Part shown: positions 9,986 through 22,096 of the stretch, piece after piece
How the letters are laid out: the number at the start of each line of letters is the position of its first letter
Position numbering within the stretch: position 1 is the stretch's first letter
From: Ephydatia muelleri
Taxonomy: Eukaryota; Porifera; Demospongiae; Spongillida; Spongillidae
Direction of reading: 5' to 3'
Assembly (NCBI GenBank): GCA_013339895.1
Contig: JABACO010000022.1
Coordinates: 5,146,610 to 5,210,609 of the forward strand
Length of the DNA stretch: 64,000 nucleotides
Made by a program: the position numbers and the translations under genes
The notes under the pieces: generated by a model
The model's database searches: none
What the model was told of the DNA's origin: nothing
What the model saw: only the letters and a program-made list of their open reading frames with translations

Positions 9986-12900
9986 ATAGGGTAATCAATA
10001 ATTATAGCAATATCTATCAAACCATAGATAGTATCTATGTATCAAACGATATTATTGTACATGTGCATGCATGGTACTAAGCAGGTTAGTTTTCTCCGAA
10101 ACTACTGGCTCTGACGGGCTTCCCTCACAAGTCAATCGCAGGACTACTGTATTAGTGCCCTCCAGCACCTACCGGCGCGTACCACTGACAGTCAGAACTA
10201 AGTCTCGTTCCGTGCAGAGTGCAGACCCATGTGGCCATGTGTACGTAAGCATTTTCGCTTGTAGTATTACAAGCCAGAATAGACATCAATCATCAGAGGG
10301 TAGGGAAACAATGGCATTGTTAAAATTGGTTTCAGTTACGTCTTTACTGTCTTACCCTGACACTGCACTGCGGTTTGTAGTGCTTCTTAGCTACTGACCC
10401 GACAATGCTTGAATCTAACATTAATCTTCTCACTGCAATATCGGGACCCCGTAGATTCAAGCAAGCCTCCCCCTCCCCATCCCCTCTCTCCCCCTCTCTC
10501 TCTCACTCTCTCCCCCTCTCTCTCTCTTGCTCTCTCCCTCCCTCACCAATACTGCCTTCTATCAGCCCAAAATTATATCATTTTTCTTGCTTTTTACACC
10601 ACCAAATTGTACATCCAAAATATCCTAAGCACACTTTTTGAAACAGATTTACTTGTCATTGTATAATGAGTCACACAAATCAACTTAGCCTCCTGATCCC
10701 ACAGATACATCTAGCACATTACTTTGCCTCTTTTAAATCCACTATAAGATTTCACTTTACAACCGGTGCCATTTCTGAAACCCTATAAGCACACCTGATC
10801 TGTAATAAAGGTGTGGGAGGAAATCGAGTGCACAGACCATGCATGCTAAGCATAATTTGTTCATTATAGGATTACCAGAGACTAAGCAGCCTGTGTTGTT
10901 CTTTTACTGGATTGACCATCACTCATTACCAGACAGGTGTGGATGCTGGCATCCACAGCAGTTGAAAGACAATTTCTTGTGTGCCCTCAGTTTTGTGATT
11001 ATGCATGTAAACACAAAATTGGCCATTTGTGAGAAAAACCTTGTCATTCTCTGCCTCCCAGTTGTAGCACTCTAAGGAGCCAAACAGACGTTGAAGGCTC
11101 AACAGGTCCAGGTTTCTCAATTGAGAGAATTAAAACTCGAGATATAATAATTAAATACAATCATCCACATTTGTGTGTTACGTAAAATCGAAGTAGCAAA
11201 GATGGACATAAAACTTGTGTAGTTTTTTTCAAGATTTCAATTTTTGTAGTCTGTCCTCTTACACAAAGATTCTTACCCATGAAGAATTGGACTATTTGTC
11301 ACATGGGAACTGAATTGTTTTAATTAGCAATACATTTCAACATAAGTGTTAGATGCACTGGAAATTTGCAGAACATACATTAGGTCTAAATCGTGGCAGC
11401 AATCCCAAGTAAAAGTGTAATACAGCATACTGTATAATAACATAAACATTTACAATATAACGGTCCTAAAAATACTTAACTGAGCAAACAATCCTACTGA
11501 CTGGAAAGGTCTGGCCAAGATGACTCTTGCAAGGGCCTGAATTGATCAATAATGGCCCTGATTTGTGTGCAGCTTCTAATGATCTGAGATATTAACAATT
11601 TTGGAAGCATCATGTGCTGTGTGAGAGCCATCTTTATGATTCTGCTATCAGTTTCCATTATAGAATTGCTGACCGTATGTGAAATCAATCTGAATTGCAT
11701 AATTGTAACTTATGTGTTTGTGATGGTGTGGTGAATGTTACACACCCAGAGTTATACTGTAAGAAGGCAATAAATTCTTGCTCCTTGTTAGTCCTTGCCA
11801 TGCCATAGTGGGACAGGGGTCAGTTCATTATACTATAATATGACTGTCATTTAATCTGGGATGTCTTCATCCTTATGTTACCTATGAGCTGCATACGAGC
11901 CCTTTGTGGAAAGATATCAGTGCTGGAAAGTATGCACTTTCATGAGACCAGCACCAAGGTGGCTCTGTTAATTATGGCCATAATCAGCTGACCCAACTGC
12001 TAATAGTCAAATGATGAGTGGATACACAATAGAAGCTCATGAGATGAAGGTAAGCATACAAGGCAAAGAGTGGTGTGAATGTGCATAAACACTGATATGC
12101 AGTTTGTTGTTTGCTTGTATGAATAGGAAGATATAAAACGATTGCAGCATACAGTCTTCCAAATGGCTTCATAGATCATGATTAGATATGTCTTCCCTAT
12201 GGGAGATGATCTTAATATAGTACAAGATGCTTTGGAGAAAGATCTCTCAAATGGAAGTGCGTACAGCCTTGATGTGCCCCATAATCAATAGAACATGTGG
12301 CACCTTTGTAGCTAAACTCCTTTCCATTCTGTCTTGTGAAGTTCTTTCTATGTGGAAATGCAGCTGCTCAGGTGGGATGAAGGTCGGGCTAGATTTAAAC
12401 TGAATGAAGATTACTGCATTGAAGAAATAGTTCTATTCCATTGATTATTTTAATGAACTGTAAAGATCAATATCATTAAAACAACAGCTTTAACTCATAC
12501 ATACTAAAAGATACATGCATTCTGAGTTAAATACATCCATACCATAGTACTTTGACAGTCAAATACTTTCACAAGAGATTATCTTACATGAATAGTTTTA
12601 TTACATTGCAAGTCCACTATCCACAGTTTTATCACTCTAAATCATCTCGATCGGAAAATTTCTCAATTACAGCACAAACAACACACAAACACACCAAAGT
12701 ACAAATATCCAACAAAATCAACCTCAATTTGCTCCCTCCAGGCAACTCTTTGATGATGAAGTCAGTAGTTGGATTTCGGGCAGGAGGTCCAGTCGAATGA
12801 TGAAGAAGAGGCCGATGTACAATCAAATGAGCACAAAATGATGAAATGTCTTATGTGGGCATTTGTTTTTCATTTGATTCTTCAGAATGTTTTCCCTAAA

Positions 12901-13069
12901 AATGCATTTATAACTGCTTGACATTTACACATTAAAAAAATTAATTATTGGTATATATAATGATAATGATTATAATTATTATTTTTTGCATGTTTATTAT
13001 TAAAAAAGGTGAAGAAGGAGCAGAGATGCAGCTGCTATCCCTATACAAAGCTACATAGTCATGTGGGAT
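9986..13069. other. Intergenic, no gene recognised
   Basis: Mostly AT-rich. A CT-rich low-complexity run lies at 10465-10550. A possible isolated plus-strand exon at about 10085-10242, ending in a GTAAGC donor, encodes an Arg/Ser-rich stretch with no recognised family. The rest shows only short chance frames. Confidence 0.5.
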
Positions 13070-13535
13070 GGAGTTTTCTTGCCAACAGGACCCTGGCAAT
13101 TGACCTAACCAAATTGAGGTTAAGCCTACCATGCAACCATTCATGCCTTCGGTCTAGACTGGCTGATGGCAAGGTGGGATGCAAGCCTAGAGAATGTGTC
13201 CTGGGCCACACTGCCCCAGTTGCCATATGTCTCTACTGCCACTGGGGGTGCAAGCCCACCCTAGATCTTGACATTTGGGGCTATTGGACTGCACCTTCGA
13301 ATAGTGCTGCACCACCAACCACTTGGCGTGACTCCCCCCAAATGACAGGAGTGAGCAAAGAAGTCATTGTGATGTCCGTTACTGCAAGGGAGTCCCTTTG
13401 GGTGGCAATGGATAACTGTTGCCATAGGTACTGGGAAGCATTGTGATCTCCTGTGGCATGTACATGGTGGCAGCCTAGGTCTGCCAGGAAGCTGTGGGAC
13501 TGGGGATCACATGCACCAGAGGTCTCAATAGCCAC
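13070..13535 (-). mobile_element. Non-LTR retrotransposon C-terminal fragment, copy D
   Basis: The minus strand carries the degenerate endonuclease segment LAVTDITMTSLLTPVIWGES and then ETYGNWG, FSRLASHLA and GRLNLNLVRSIARVLLARK in shifted frames. This is the tail of the same family as copies A-C. Strongly decayed. Confidence 0.65.
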
Positions 13536-14450
13536 AGGAATAATAAAATGGCTGTGCTCTAGAAAGCTGTCTTTGGACCTCTTCTTGTGCTCAGCAGAAG
13601 CTGCTATTAAACCTGGTCCACTGGAGGGGCAAAGGTGTCAGGGCAGATGGCACCCCACACCACTTCTCCACGAGGCTATTGAATCTCTGTCAAGTCTTTC
13701 CCATCTGACTTATCCAAGCCTGTATAGGTTCTAGGCAGGATAGAGAATATGTGCTGAGCTCAGGGCTCTACGGATAATGTTGTTCACAGCAGCAGGGTGA
13801 TGGAGGCAACCAGGACTGTGGTAACAGCTTGAGACCATGAGTGGCTTGTTGAGTCAACCGCAGCTCCACATAAACACACCTGTATTGTTTTGATATACAC
13901 AGCATATGATATATCAATGTCTGCACAGAATGCATCATACACCACTTGGCCTGGCAAGACAGCGTGACCATGGAATAGTAGTTGAGGTACTTGAGAGCAT
14001 AAATGTAAAGCGGTGATTGGGTCTCTGAAATACAGCTGTACATGTATGTGGTTTAAACATTTGAGTGTAATGCATGTATTTTATTGACCATAGGCTGAGC
14101 TGTACATGTAAATATATCAGTGTGATGAAGTAAGTTTACATGTACATAAGTATATACCACAGTCTGGAATTAGATGAACTGGAGTGCGATGCGTAACCCA
14201 TGCACACGAAAACAAGTGTTGATCACGTACAGTGTACATCTGACTGCGAGCACTTGGTTGTGCTAATTTCTGAGCGTCCCTTCGGAACTAAAGTATTTAA
14301 TTTCATGGTGGACTGAATTGATTTTCGGTCATCGCGTTACAGTTTTGAATTCCCGCCACTTCAAATATATGCACTCAGGCGTGCGTAAACACCTAAAAGT
14401 ACCAATATTCATAACTTATCTTATAATCGGGACTTTGTTGTATTGTTGCA
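13536..14450. other. Upstream region of the first cadherin-like gene
   Basis: No protein-coding signal beyond traces of copy D. It should hold the promoter and 5'-UTR exon of the cadherin-like gene, because a 3' splice site lies at its right end. No core promoter motif is clear. Confidence 0.4.
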
Positions 14451-14451
14451 G
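14440..14451 (+). other. 3' splice site before the first cadherin-like ATG
   Basis: A T-rich run ending TTGTATTGTTGCAG lies 22 bp before the ATG at 14474. It predicts a spliced 5'-UTR exon upstream. The second cadherin-like gene has the same arrangement. Confidence 0.6.
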
Positions 14452-14473
14452 TGACTAATATTTCTATGCAGCG

Positions 14474-17400
14474 ATGCCATCGAGTACGACAGCGCTACTA
14501 TGCATCTGGACGGTGCTGTGGTGCAGTTCCGCGCCTGCCCAAAGTGCGTGCTATGATCGCGGGGCGTGCATCGGGTGCGACACGGCGGCCAAGAGCTACA
14601 TTTTCGACTGCTGTCTGGGCAGCGTCACGGAGAAACAAGGTCCCAACCAGTACGCGGGGTACGTGTGGTCGTATCCCAACATCACACAGAGTGCAGCGAG
14701 CACCTTCTCCATCGCCGACACAGCTGCAGCGTCTACCTTCGTCGTAGCGCCCAACGGGACTCTGTGGACCAACAAGTCTCTCGACTGGAACCAGACAGCG
14801 TGTTGGGCCTTCGCGATAGCCATCACAACGGGAGGGAACCATCAGACGGTCATCGTGGCCGTGGGAGTTATCGACACCAACGACTACCCACCCGTCATCA
14901 ACGGGCTCCCTGCAATAGTTAATACGTCCGTGACCCGCTACGCGGGAGGCGTTCCCTCCCTGTGCTACCTCGTCACGGACAGGGACGTCGACTTCGGGAG
15001 TTACGTGACCGTGCCCACGGTGCGGATCGTGGCGGGAGACGGCGGCGGGCTGTTTCAGGTCACGATCAGCAGTATCTCACAGCAGCCTATCCAGACGTCG
15101 GCTTGCATCACGAACACCGGCTCGCTGGACGGTCGCAATGCGAGCCGATATAACCTCACCCTTCTGGCTAGCGACCAGGGCACTCCACCGTTAAATTCCA
15201 CTACCTGGATAGTCATACAGTTGACCGGTATTAACTACTACGCTCCTGTCTTTACCCCACTACAACCGTTGCGCCCTCTGCCCGAGAACACCGCGAGTGG
15301 AACCGTCATCCAAACTTTCGTCGCCACGGACAATGACACGGGTGAGAACGGGAAAGTCCGATACTCCATTCAGAGCGTGCTACCGCAGACCTCGACGTTC
15401 AGTATCAACGCGACGAGTGGAGCACTCGTGCTGGGCTCACCTTTCGCTTCAGCCATTGCTACCCCGCAATACAATGTGTGTGTCACTGCCACGGACATGT
15501 CCCCCACATTCCCTCTGAGCAGTTCCATCTGCACTAGCATCGTGGTGCTACCCAGCTCTCCACCTGCAACTACCCTGACAACGACCCTTTCACCTTGCCC
15601 CGTTAGCATAGCTGAAAATGTTTGGAACGCCACTGTGAACACATTTTATTTCAGCTCAACAAATGCTATTAGGTGCACCATACTCCAAAGTGCGGCAAAC
15701 TTCAGTGTAGCTACCTCTCGCTTTTTTGGGTCTTTTTATCAGTGTTCTGTGGGTGTCAGTGGATTCCTCGATTATGAAAAGGCCAGTCAACTTACCATCA
15801 CCCTTGGAGTCACCTGGGACGTTGCGCTCCCATCCGACAGCTTTGGTCTGTATAACAATTACACTTGTACAGTCAACGTGATCGACTCCAATGACAACGC
15901 ACCGCAGCTCAACGGCACGCACTTTGCCTTTGTAGAGAATCAGCCGCTGGGGTCCTACGTTGCGCAACTCATTGGCTACGACCTTGATCATGGCGCAAAT
16001 GGGATGATTGCAGCTTACCTACTGGTAGGTGTGTCCAACGCCACCGCCGACCTGACCAGCCTGAACCTCTTTGACCTCGACCCGGCGAGCGGTCTGCTTA
16101 CGACAAAGGCTCTCGTTAAAAGGAAGGAAGTGGGGAAGAAGCTCAACGTCACTGTCAATGTCACGGATGCAGGCAGCCCTCCCTTAAGCTCTGTCATCGT
16201 AGTCCAGCTCGATGTCGTTGGGGCCCTAGGCTTCACTGCCAGCCCCTACTCGTTTTTCCTTTTCAAGAACATGCCTGCGCCGGTCACAGTGGGGCATGTG
16301 GAAGCTACAGCTGATGATGTGTCTACTATCTCCTACCAGCTGGTAACGAGTTCGATGTTTTTCGCGGTCGACGTTCGAGGCAACGTGACCTCGCTTGTGT
16401 CCTTCGGCAACTCGGGGGTCTACCAGTTTGGGGTGCTTGCCAGCGACCATGGCAGTCTCTCTGTGTCCAGCACCGCCATGGTGACGGTGAGCGTGCTGGA
16501 CATCTGCAGCAGATCACGCGTCCTGACTGTCAAGAGCCCCATTATGGTGGGCCAGAGCGTAGGGGGAGTGCTGGAAGACAGCGGGGGCATTGGCGTGGCG
16601 CTGAACTACCGTACCTTGAACAGCAGCGAACTCTTTGACATCAATCTCAACAGTGGGGAGCTTATGGTCAAGAGTTTGCCCCTGTTGAGTCCCTCGTACA
16701 CCCTGGTGTTCGTCGTCTTCAACCCAAACTCCATCGCCATCTCAACACAGTGCTCTGTGACACTTTTGGTCCCAACTCCGTTCAAAGCAGATGTAATCAT
16801 AGGTACCAGCGTGGGTCTCTTACTGTCACTGCTCCTGGTGCTCAGCCTCTGTGGTGTCATCATTGCCTTCAACTGCTACAAGAGAGGCCGTCGGGGCAAG
16901 TTGCCCATCCTGGATCCATCTCGGCCCTGCAACGCCGTCCAGCTCTCTGACCTCACCAGGGGAATGTCCCCACCGAAGAGCATCCTCAGTCCTGTCGCCT
17001 CCCCGGCCCACGCTGCCGGCTCCAAGAGCAACGGAAGCGTCAAGTTCAGCTACAAGGCCGAAGAGTTCCTGGTGAACCAGGAGGAGAGCGTGGATAAGGT
17101 AGACACCTCCATCAAGAAGTACTCCAACGTCAAATTCAGCGACTCCCCGCAGATGGCACTTCGCGGCCAGCCCGCCAAATCCACGCCAGACCAGTCCTCC
17201 AGGCCCTCTAGGGGGTACAACCCCCCACTACCCCAGTCCCCATCCTCATCATCATCAGGAGCACCGGCTGCTCATCCCCTCTTGTACCCTCCTCCCCATC
17301 CCCATTCCATGCCTCATCCCGCCAGGGGTTATCCCCTTACCCGCGAGGACATGTTGGACCACTCGCTTGCCACCCACGGAGGCCACACCCACCACCTGTC

Positions 17401-17938
17401 GGACGCAAACTCGTGCGACGACAGCACGTATTACGACGACAACACCTCCATACGCAACACGGAGATACCGCGCTTCAAGCAAGGCTCGGACGAACCCCTC
17501 GCTAGTTATGTGGGTCCCAGTGCCTTACGGGGGTCTTCTCCCCCTTCCTTCCTCCCTCCCCTCGGCACCAGGGGCGTTCCCCCTGTTGCAGTCTCCGCCT
17601 CCTTCGCCCATCGTGAGTATCTCAGTTCCCCTACTCCCCCGCAGCACAGCAGTTCCTCGCGCGGATCGACCCCTCCCCCGCGTGGAGGGGGTTACGCCCC
17701 CGCACCCCCTGTACCTCAGATGGTCCCGCAGCCCGGGCCACCGTCCACTTACTACCCAGAGGTGATGCCCAGTGCCCTGGACCACTCGGAGATGAGCAGC
17801 AGCATGACACAGAGCAGGTACTCACCCACAGAGTCCTACTGCTCGTCTGCGCTGGACGACGAGTTGAGGTTCCAGCAGGACGACATGGAGAAAGACTTCT
17901 ATAACCTCACCTACAACGAGGACGCCAGTGAGCTCTGA
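14474..17938 (+). CDS. Single-coding-exon cadherin-like transmembrane receptor (1154 aa)
   Basis: Likely calcium-dependent adhesion or recognition at the cell surface. Signal peptide at residues 1-23. The ectodomain to about residue 770 contains about seven cadherin-type repeats. Clear repeat borders are DTNDYPP (about 134) and DSNDNAPQ (about 471). LPENTASG (about 269), FVENQPLGSY and TDAGSPPL are typical of cadherin repeats. Other borders lack the DxND calcium ligands. One membrane segment lies at about 772-798 (VGLLLSLLLVLSLCGVIIAF), followed by a basic stop (CYKRGRRGK). The roughly 355-residue tail is rich in Pro, Ser and His and ends acidic (DLTYNEDASEL-like); I see no catenin-binding motif. 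The whole coding region is one exon, like protocadherin ectodomains, and GC-richer than its surroundings. The start is the ATG that opens the signal peptide. No named orthologue is assigned. Confidence 0.85.
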   Translation: MPSSTTALLCIWTVLWCSSAPAQSACYDRGACIGCDTAAKSYIFDCCLGSVTEKQGPNQYAGYVWSYPNITQSAASTFSIADTAAASTFVVAPNGTLWTNKSLDWNQTACWAFAIAITTGGNHQTVIVAVGVIDTNDYPPVINGLPAIVNTSVTRYAGGVPSLCYLVTDRDVDFGSYVTVPTVRIVAGDGGGLFQVTISSISQQPIQTSACITNTGSLDGRNASRYNLTLLASDQGTPPLNSTTWIVIQLTGINYYAPVFTPLQPLRPLPENTASGTVIQTFVATDNDTGENGKVRYSIQSVLPQTSTFSINATSGALVLGSPFASAIATPQYNVCVTATDMSPTFPLSSSICTSIVVLPSSPPATTLTTTLSPCPVSIAENVWNATVNTFYFSSTNAIRCTILQSAANFSVATSRFFGSFYQCSVGVSGFLDYEKASQLTITLGVTWDVALPSDSFGLYNNYTCTVNVIDSNDNAPQLNGTHFAFVENQPLGSYVAQLIGYDLDHGANGMIAAYLLVGVSNATADLTSLNLFDLDPASGLLTTKALVKRKEVGKKLNVTVNVTDAGSPPLSSVIVVQLDVVGALGFTASPYSFFLFKNMPAPVTVGHVEATADDVSTISYQLVTSSMFFAVDVRGNVTSLVSFGNSGVYQFGVLASDHGSLSVSSTAMVTVSVLDICSRSRVLTVKSPIMVGQSVGGVLEDSGGIGVALNYRTLNSSELFDINLNSGELMVKSLPLLSPSYTLVFVVFNPNSIAISTQCSVTLLVPTPFKADVIIGTSVGLLLSLLLVLSLCGVIIAFNCYKRGRRGKLPILDPSRPCNAVQLSDLTRGMSPPKSILSPVASPAHAAGSKSNGSVKFSYKAEEFLVNQEESVDKVDTSIKKYSNVKFSDSPQMALRGQPAKSTPDQSSRPSRGYNPPLPQSPSSSSSGAPAAHPLLYPPPHPHSMPHPARGYPLTREDMLDHSLATHGGHTHHLSDANSCDDSTYYDDNTSIRNTEIPRFKQGSDEPLASYVGPSALRGSSPPSFLPPLGTRGVPPVAVSASFAHREYLSSPTPPQHSSSSRGSTPPPRGGGYAPAPPVPQMVPQPGPPSTYYPEVMPSALDHSEMSSSMTQSRYSPTESYCSSALDDELRFQQDDMEKDFYNLTYNEDASEL

Positions 17939-18181
17939 AGCTCCCAGTGCTGATCTCCATGGGAACCCGTGAGGGAGGAGGGGAGATTGTGACACTGGCT
18001 CCCCATGCTAGTCTCTCTCTCTCTCTCTGTCTAATCTGACCTTCACAACACAAAAGGTCTGCTGGCATCTTTCCCCAAATACATCTGTGTCAAATGTTAT
18101 GTGTGTCCAACAATTTTTTTTATTTTGTCTGCAATGCATTAATATAAATTTCATCTTTACAAAATAGATAACAATTTATAA

Positions 18182-18187
18182 AATAAA
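18182..18187 (+). terminator. AATAAA polyadenylation signal of the first cadherin-like gene
   Basis: An AATAAA hexamer about 245 bp after the stop codon, in an AT-rich 3' UTR. The UTR also holds a short CT run near 18010. Confidence 0.6.
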
Positions 18188-18799
18188 GTGAAATGACTAA
18201 CGTTGTGCACAGAATGTACACTCTAAGTGTGTGTTTAGACTTCAGTGCGACAAACAATGTGGGGTGTGCTGTTTGTGTATGCTGATCAAACGGATGCTGC
18301 CAAGTGTAGCAGTGCCGTTATAGGTCCTCTGTGTTGTAGAGAAGCCAGAAAGCGGGCAGGAAGTATGAGGATGCTTGTGTCTCCCTATTCAGATGCTTCT
18401 GGCTCGCCCTCTCTGTGGTGGCTCCATGCTTGAGGGGGGTTGGTGACATTTTTGGCTTTTAGTGGGGGGAGGAAGCCCCACATAATTACCAATGCATCAT
18501 AACCTTGTTTCAACCCTTTGTTGCTTCTGTGTAGGGCAGGCCCAGGCCTGCAACTGAGTTTAACGTATATACACTCGAAGGTGTAGATAGCTATTTGAGC
18601 TGCCAAGTGGGAGTTTGAGGGTGGGATGTTGCACTAGTGGGAGGAAGCTCTTCAATGCCAGAACTGATAAGCATTTAACACCCAAAACCCCAATTAGTGT
18701 ACATAGGTCATTTGACTACACGAGGTGTATATAAACATTATTATAGTTTAGAGCATCTCATTAATAGATAAAAATAAAAATAAATGAAGCTCAAACTTG
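18188..18799. other. Intergenic, nothing recognised
   Basis: Lies between the cadherin-like 3' UTR and a retrotransposon fragment. No coding signal on either strand. Confidence 0.5.
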
Positions 18800-19020
18800 T
18801 CTGGTCTAATAAGACATGTCTTTAGCCTGCCACTGACAAGGTTGTGCAACACCATATACTTCAGTCAAGAGGCATAGCCTCATGTCCCCCAAGCACCAAA
18901 AGTCTCTGGCAACCAGTGCATGGTCATCATTGGCATAGTGTCTTATGCTCTCAGTGTTCTGTGCTGTAGGCCATGCAAGCACTCCCACTTTCAACAGTGC
19001 AATAAGTGATGAGGTCACAA
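18800..19020 (-). mobile_element. Non-LTR retrotransposon C-terminal fragment, copy F
   Basis: The minus strand reads TSSLIALLKVGVLAW then TAQNTESIRHYANDDHALVA, matching the segment after the endonuclease motif in the family (SPL...AQ.AE.RKH..ND). Short and degenerate, directly after the 3' end of the CKAP2-like gene. Confidence 0.5.
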
Positions 19021-19127
19021 ATCATATTTACATGTATAAATCACAAACAGTAAAATAGTAAACCTACACATAGATATGTACACACTCAAACAAACAACGT
19101 TTTGAACACACATTGTTCACAGCATAT

Positions 19128-21829
19128 CTAGCTGTTTCCAAAAAGTAGAGCCAAATTGGGGACCACCTTGACGATGCAGGTGTTGTCAACAATGCAAAGG
19201 TCACTTGGAGAGTCAAAGCAAACAGCTTTATCCAGTTCTACACCCAGTGTGGACTTATTCTTCCTGGTGGACCTCCTCACTGGTGTAACAAAAATCGTCC
19301 CAATTGGCTCATTTGGGGTTGCAACAGTTCTAATACACACGGGTGAGAAAGTCAGTTTGGAGCAGATACACATGCAACCATGTACACTAAGTGACATACT
19401 TGTATGCACAATGGCACTTGTACACGTGCACGGCATCACGCGGATTCATGTAGGTGGCATGCACATAATGCCATCTCAATGTTTGCATACAACTGCTGGT
19501 ATGTTTGTATGTACACAGACTTGGACACATGCCATACCGTCTCCTGTCGGACCGAAGCCTGGAATATTTGATGGCAGTAGAGCCAAACACCATCGCGTCA
19601 TCAACAAAATGAACACATGTCTGCATGGTGGGGGAAAATAATGCATATAGTACATCACAAATCTAAAGGACAGTGCACAAGTTAACCGAGAAAGGCTGCA
19701 ATTAGACAGCACACTACAAACACGCTGGTTGGGTAGAGAGATTATGACTGGGCTGACAATGCTCAGCCGTGGAAGGTATGTAACAAACAACTGCAGATGG
19801 TGTTACAGCCATGATATATTACCCTTCTTCTTCGTGGTGGGGGAGTGTGGTCCAACTGGTCGGCGAGGCTTGTTGTCTCCTCCAATTGTTGCTGACCATG
19901 TCCTGCACCATCAAAGTCCAACCTTTGCACCACATTGCCGTCGCTGATGCCTGGCACATTGGCTTGACTACAGCTTACTACTGCTTCTTGACCATCGTGT
20001 TGGTGTGGCCAGACATGCTGGCTGTCCTTGCGTTGCTCAGTGGGAGGAAGAACTTGCATAGTGTGGCGCCTTTTACGGGCAGCCCTACTTGAGGACGGAA
20101 GAACAGATCTTGGACGCTTTAAGCTACGCCTGGAGGATAATAAAAGTTTAAAAAATTTCAGTAGAGAAGCACGCATGAGTACAAACTAATATGTACATAA
20201 GTATACAGGTGTATGCAAACATGACACATGCACGTTCTCCCAGCAGATTACATATGAGTGCAAGGTATGTAACACATTCTGCATACACACTAGCTGTTAT
20301 AATGAAAAGTATTGCTGGATATGTGGATTCAAATATAAGCATACACATGTACACAGGCACACACCACCACCAGTCATCAAAACATGCTTACCCATTAGCT
20401 GCTTGCCACGCTTCTAGTGCTTCCCTGAGTAGGGAAGTTGAATATCGCAATACAGATACTTCTTCAAACACAAATCACATTGGAATGCTTTCTACATGAT
20501 ACATCTAATACCTAAACACATAAAAGTAGCATAGGATTCTCTCTAATGATAGGATGGACGAAAATAAAAACAATTTGTTGTTTGACCACACCGATCTTTA
20601 TTCATTAAAGATTAGCTGTTTACTTCGAAGTATGCATTCTGAGCCCATCAGGAACCTTTCTGGCTTCAACCACACACCACATTCCTCTCTTCAAACCATT
20701 GAGCTTGCTAATCATGCCACACTACATTGCCGTGAGACCACACAACCTGAATGCCATGGTAAGGTCCAATATGTAGACATTACGGTGCATACACATGTAT
20801 GTGTACATGTAGGAGACAAGCTACGTGCCCAAGTGGACAGGCATACTATGGTGTTACAGAATGTACCTCTATTCTGTGTTATTTCCATACATGTACATAC
20901 AATGCAAAGAGATGGAGCGTTTCATGTGGTATAATAAAGTCAAAATCATCCTGGACCGGTCTATGTGACTGTTCTCCAATGATCTCAATTTACGCAGTTT
21001 TCGGCAGGGTTTCATGTAGATGAATACAACCTTTGTGTACAGCATGCCACTAACATTTGCATTTAACCAAAGATGAGTGGACAGCATGGAACATACGAGA
21101 TACGAGCGTGCAGACTACATGTAGTGTGCATAGCTGTATGGGGTTAAACCATAGCTACACTCACTGGTGCTAATAGAGATCGCACAGAGAAGCGTTGCAA
21201 ACAGTTATAGACCTCATGGGGATATGAGACCAATATGAAAACACATGCGCATAGGTGTTTGCATATTTGTATGTGTATGTAGGTGTGTGTGGTACATTGA
21301 TGTGGCGTGTGCAAGTGTGTTTGTGTGTGTATGTGGTGTGTGTCTGTGTGTGTTTGTGTGTATGTGTGTGCATGTGTGTGTGTGCATACACAAGCAATGT
21401 GGGTTGCATGTTGCATGTGTGTACGTCCAGGTGTGCATGTGCGTGTGCAGGTGTGTGTGTGTGTGTGTGTATGTGTGTACACAAGCAATGTAAGCTGCAT
21501 GTTGTATGTGTGTATATGTATTTGGTTACTCCTTACCTCAGCTCCTTGCTTGAGTCAACTCTAAGGGGCAGAGGGATTCGAGCTTCGTTCTCAATTGGCT
21601 TTTCGTAGCTCTGCTTGGGGATACACACACTTTTTCTTAGTCGCTGGTGAGTTACTTTTTGGGAATCTGCAATCGTCTTGAAATGAGAAGTATGAATGCC
21701 CGTGCGAATAGTGTGTGGTGTTACGGAGTTCTTTGGTTTTAAAAGCTTTTGTTCTGGTGCCTGTTTTAACGTCGACTTTTTTGCGCCGCCTTGTTCACAG
21801 TAAGGCATAACGTAAGAAAGACGCTTCAT
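19128..21829 (-). CDS. Basic protein resembling CKAP2 (five exons, 305 aa)
   Basis: Exons 5'->3' on the minus strand: 21537-21829, 20392-20424, 19823-20129, 19538-19620, 19329 down to 19128. All are GT-AG and phase-consistent; the sum is 918 nt with one stop. The 33-nt second exon joins SKELR to EALEAWQAANG, and the third continues RSLKRPRSVLP, giving an LxxWxxxxGRxxKRP block. The C-terminal region reads PIGTIFVTPVRRSTRKNKST. Both blocks recall CKAP2/CKAP2L, mitotic spindle microtubule-binding proteins, but similarity is short. The protein is Arg/Lys/Ser-rich with no membrane segment, so nuclear or cytoskeletal placement is expected. It is divergent from CEP164. Another TPVRRS-type mitotic protein is possible; the gene structure is firmer than the name. 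Confidence 0.65.
21255..21500. repeat. (GT)n-rich microsatellite, intronic
   Basis: Interrupted TG/TGTA repeats in the first intron of the CKAP2-like gene, including two copies of a block around ACACAAGCAATGT near 21388 and 21479. The long frames across it are composition artefacts. Confidence 0.9.
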
Positions 21830-22096
21830 AGCTGTACGTCTGTTTATCAGTACAGTACTGTGAACTTGTGTGGTTTAAGGTGGCAAGTTAGCGTACCCTT
21901 TCTCTTTTCGCCAAAGTTCTAGCTTTTCTCTACATAGTTCAGCAAGAAATAAATGTGTCGTAAATGAATAGTAAATTAGCTCTATGTCGTACCTCATTGA
22001 CATGTCCATAACGGTACCGCCTCACCAATTCAAATTTTAGCGCATGCGTAAACCGTGTGTTTACAACCTTTAAATAGTTGGAGCGCCCTAATTGAG
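21830..22096. promoter_or_regulatory. Likely shared bidirectional promoter (CKAP2-like / CEP164)
   Basis: Only 267 bp separate the divergent start codons. No TATA box is obvious at a useful distance. A CGCATGCG-like motif (GCGCATGCGT, about 22040) lies near the CEP164 side and could bind an NRF1-type factor. Promoter function is inference from the geometry. Confidence 0.5.

Noticed and set aside
10071-10397. Plus-strand frame with a GTAAGC donor, possible isolated exon
   Set aside because: No recognised domain and no partner exon; kept only as a remark in the intergenic entry.
14498-14922. Overlapping frames within the first cadherin-like gene
   Set aside because: Shadow frames of a GC-rich coding exon; the cadherin frame has signal peptide, repeats and membrane segment. 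The same applies to frames inside 50381-54093.
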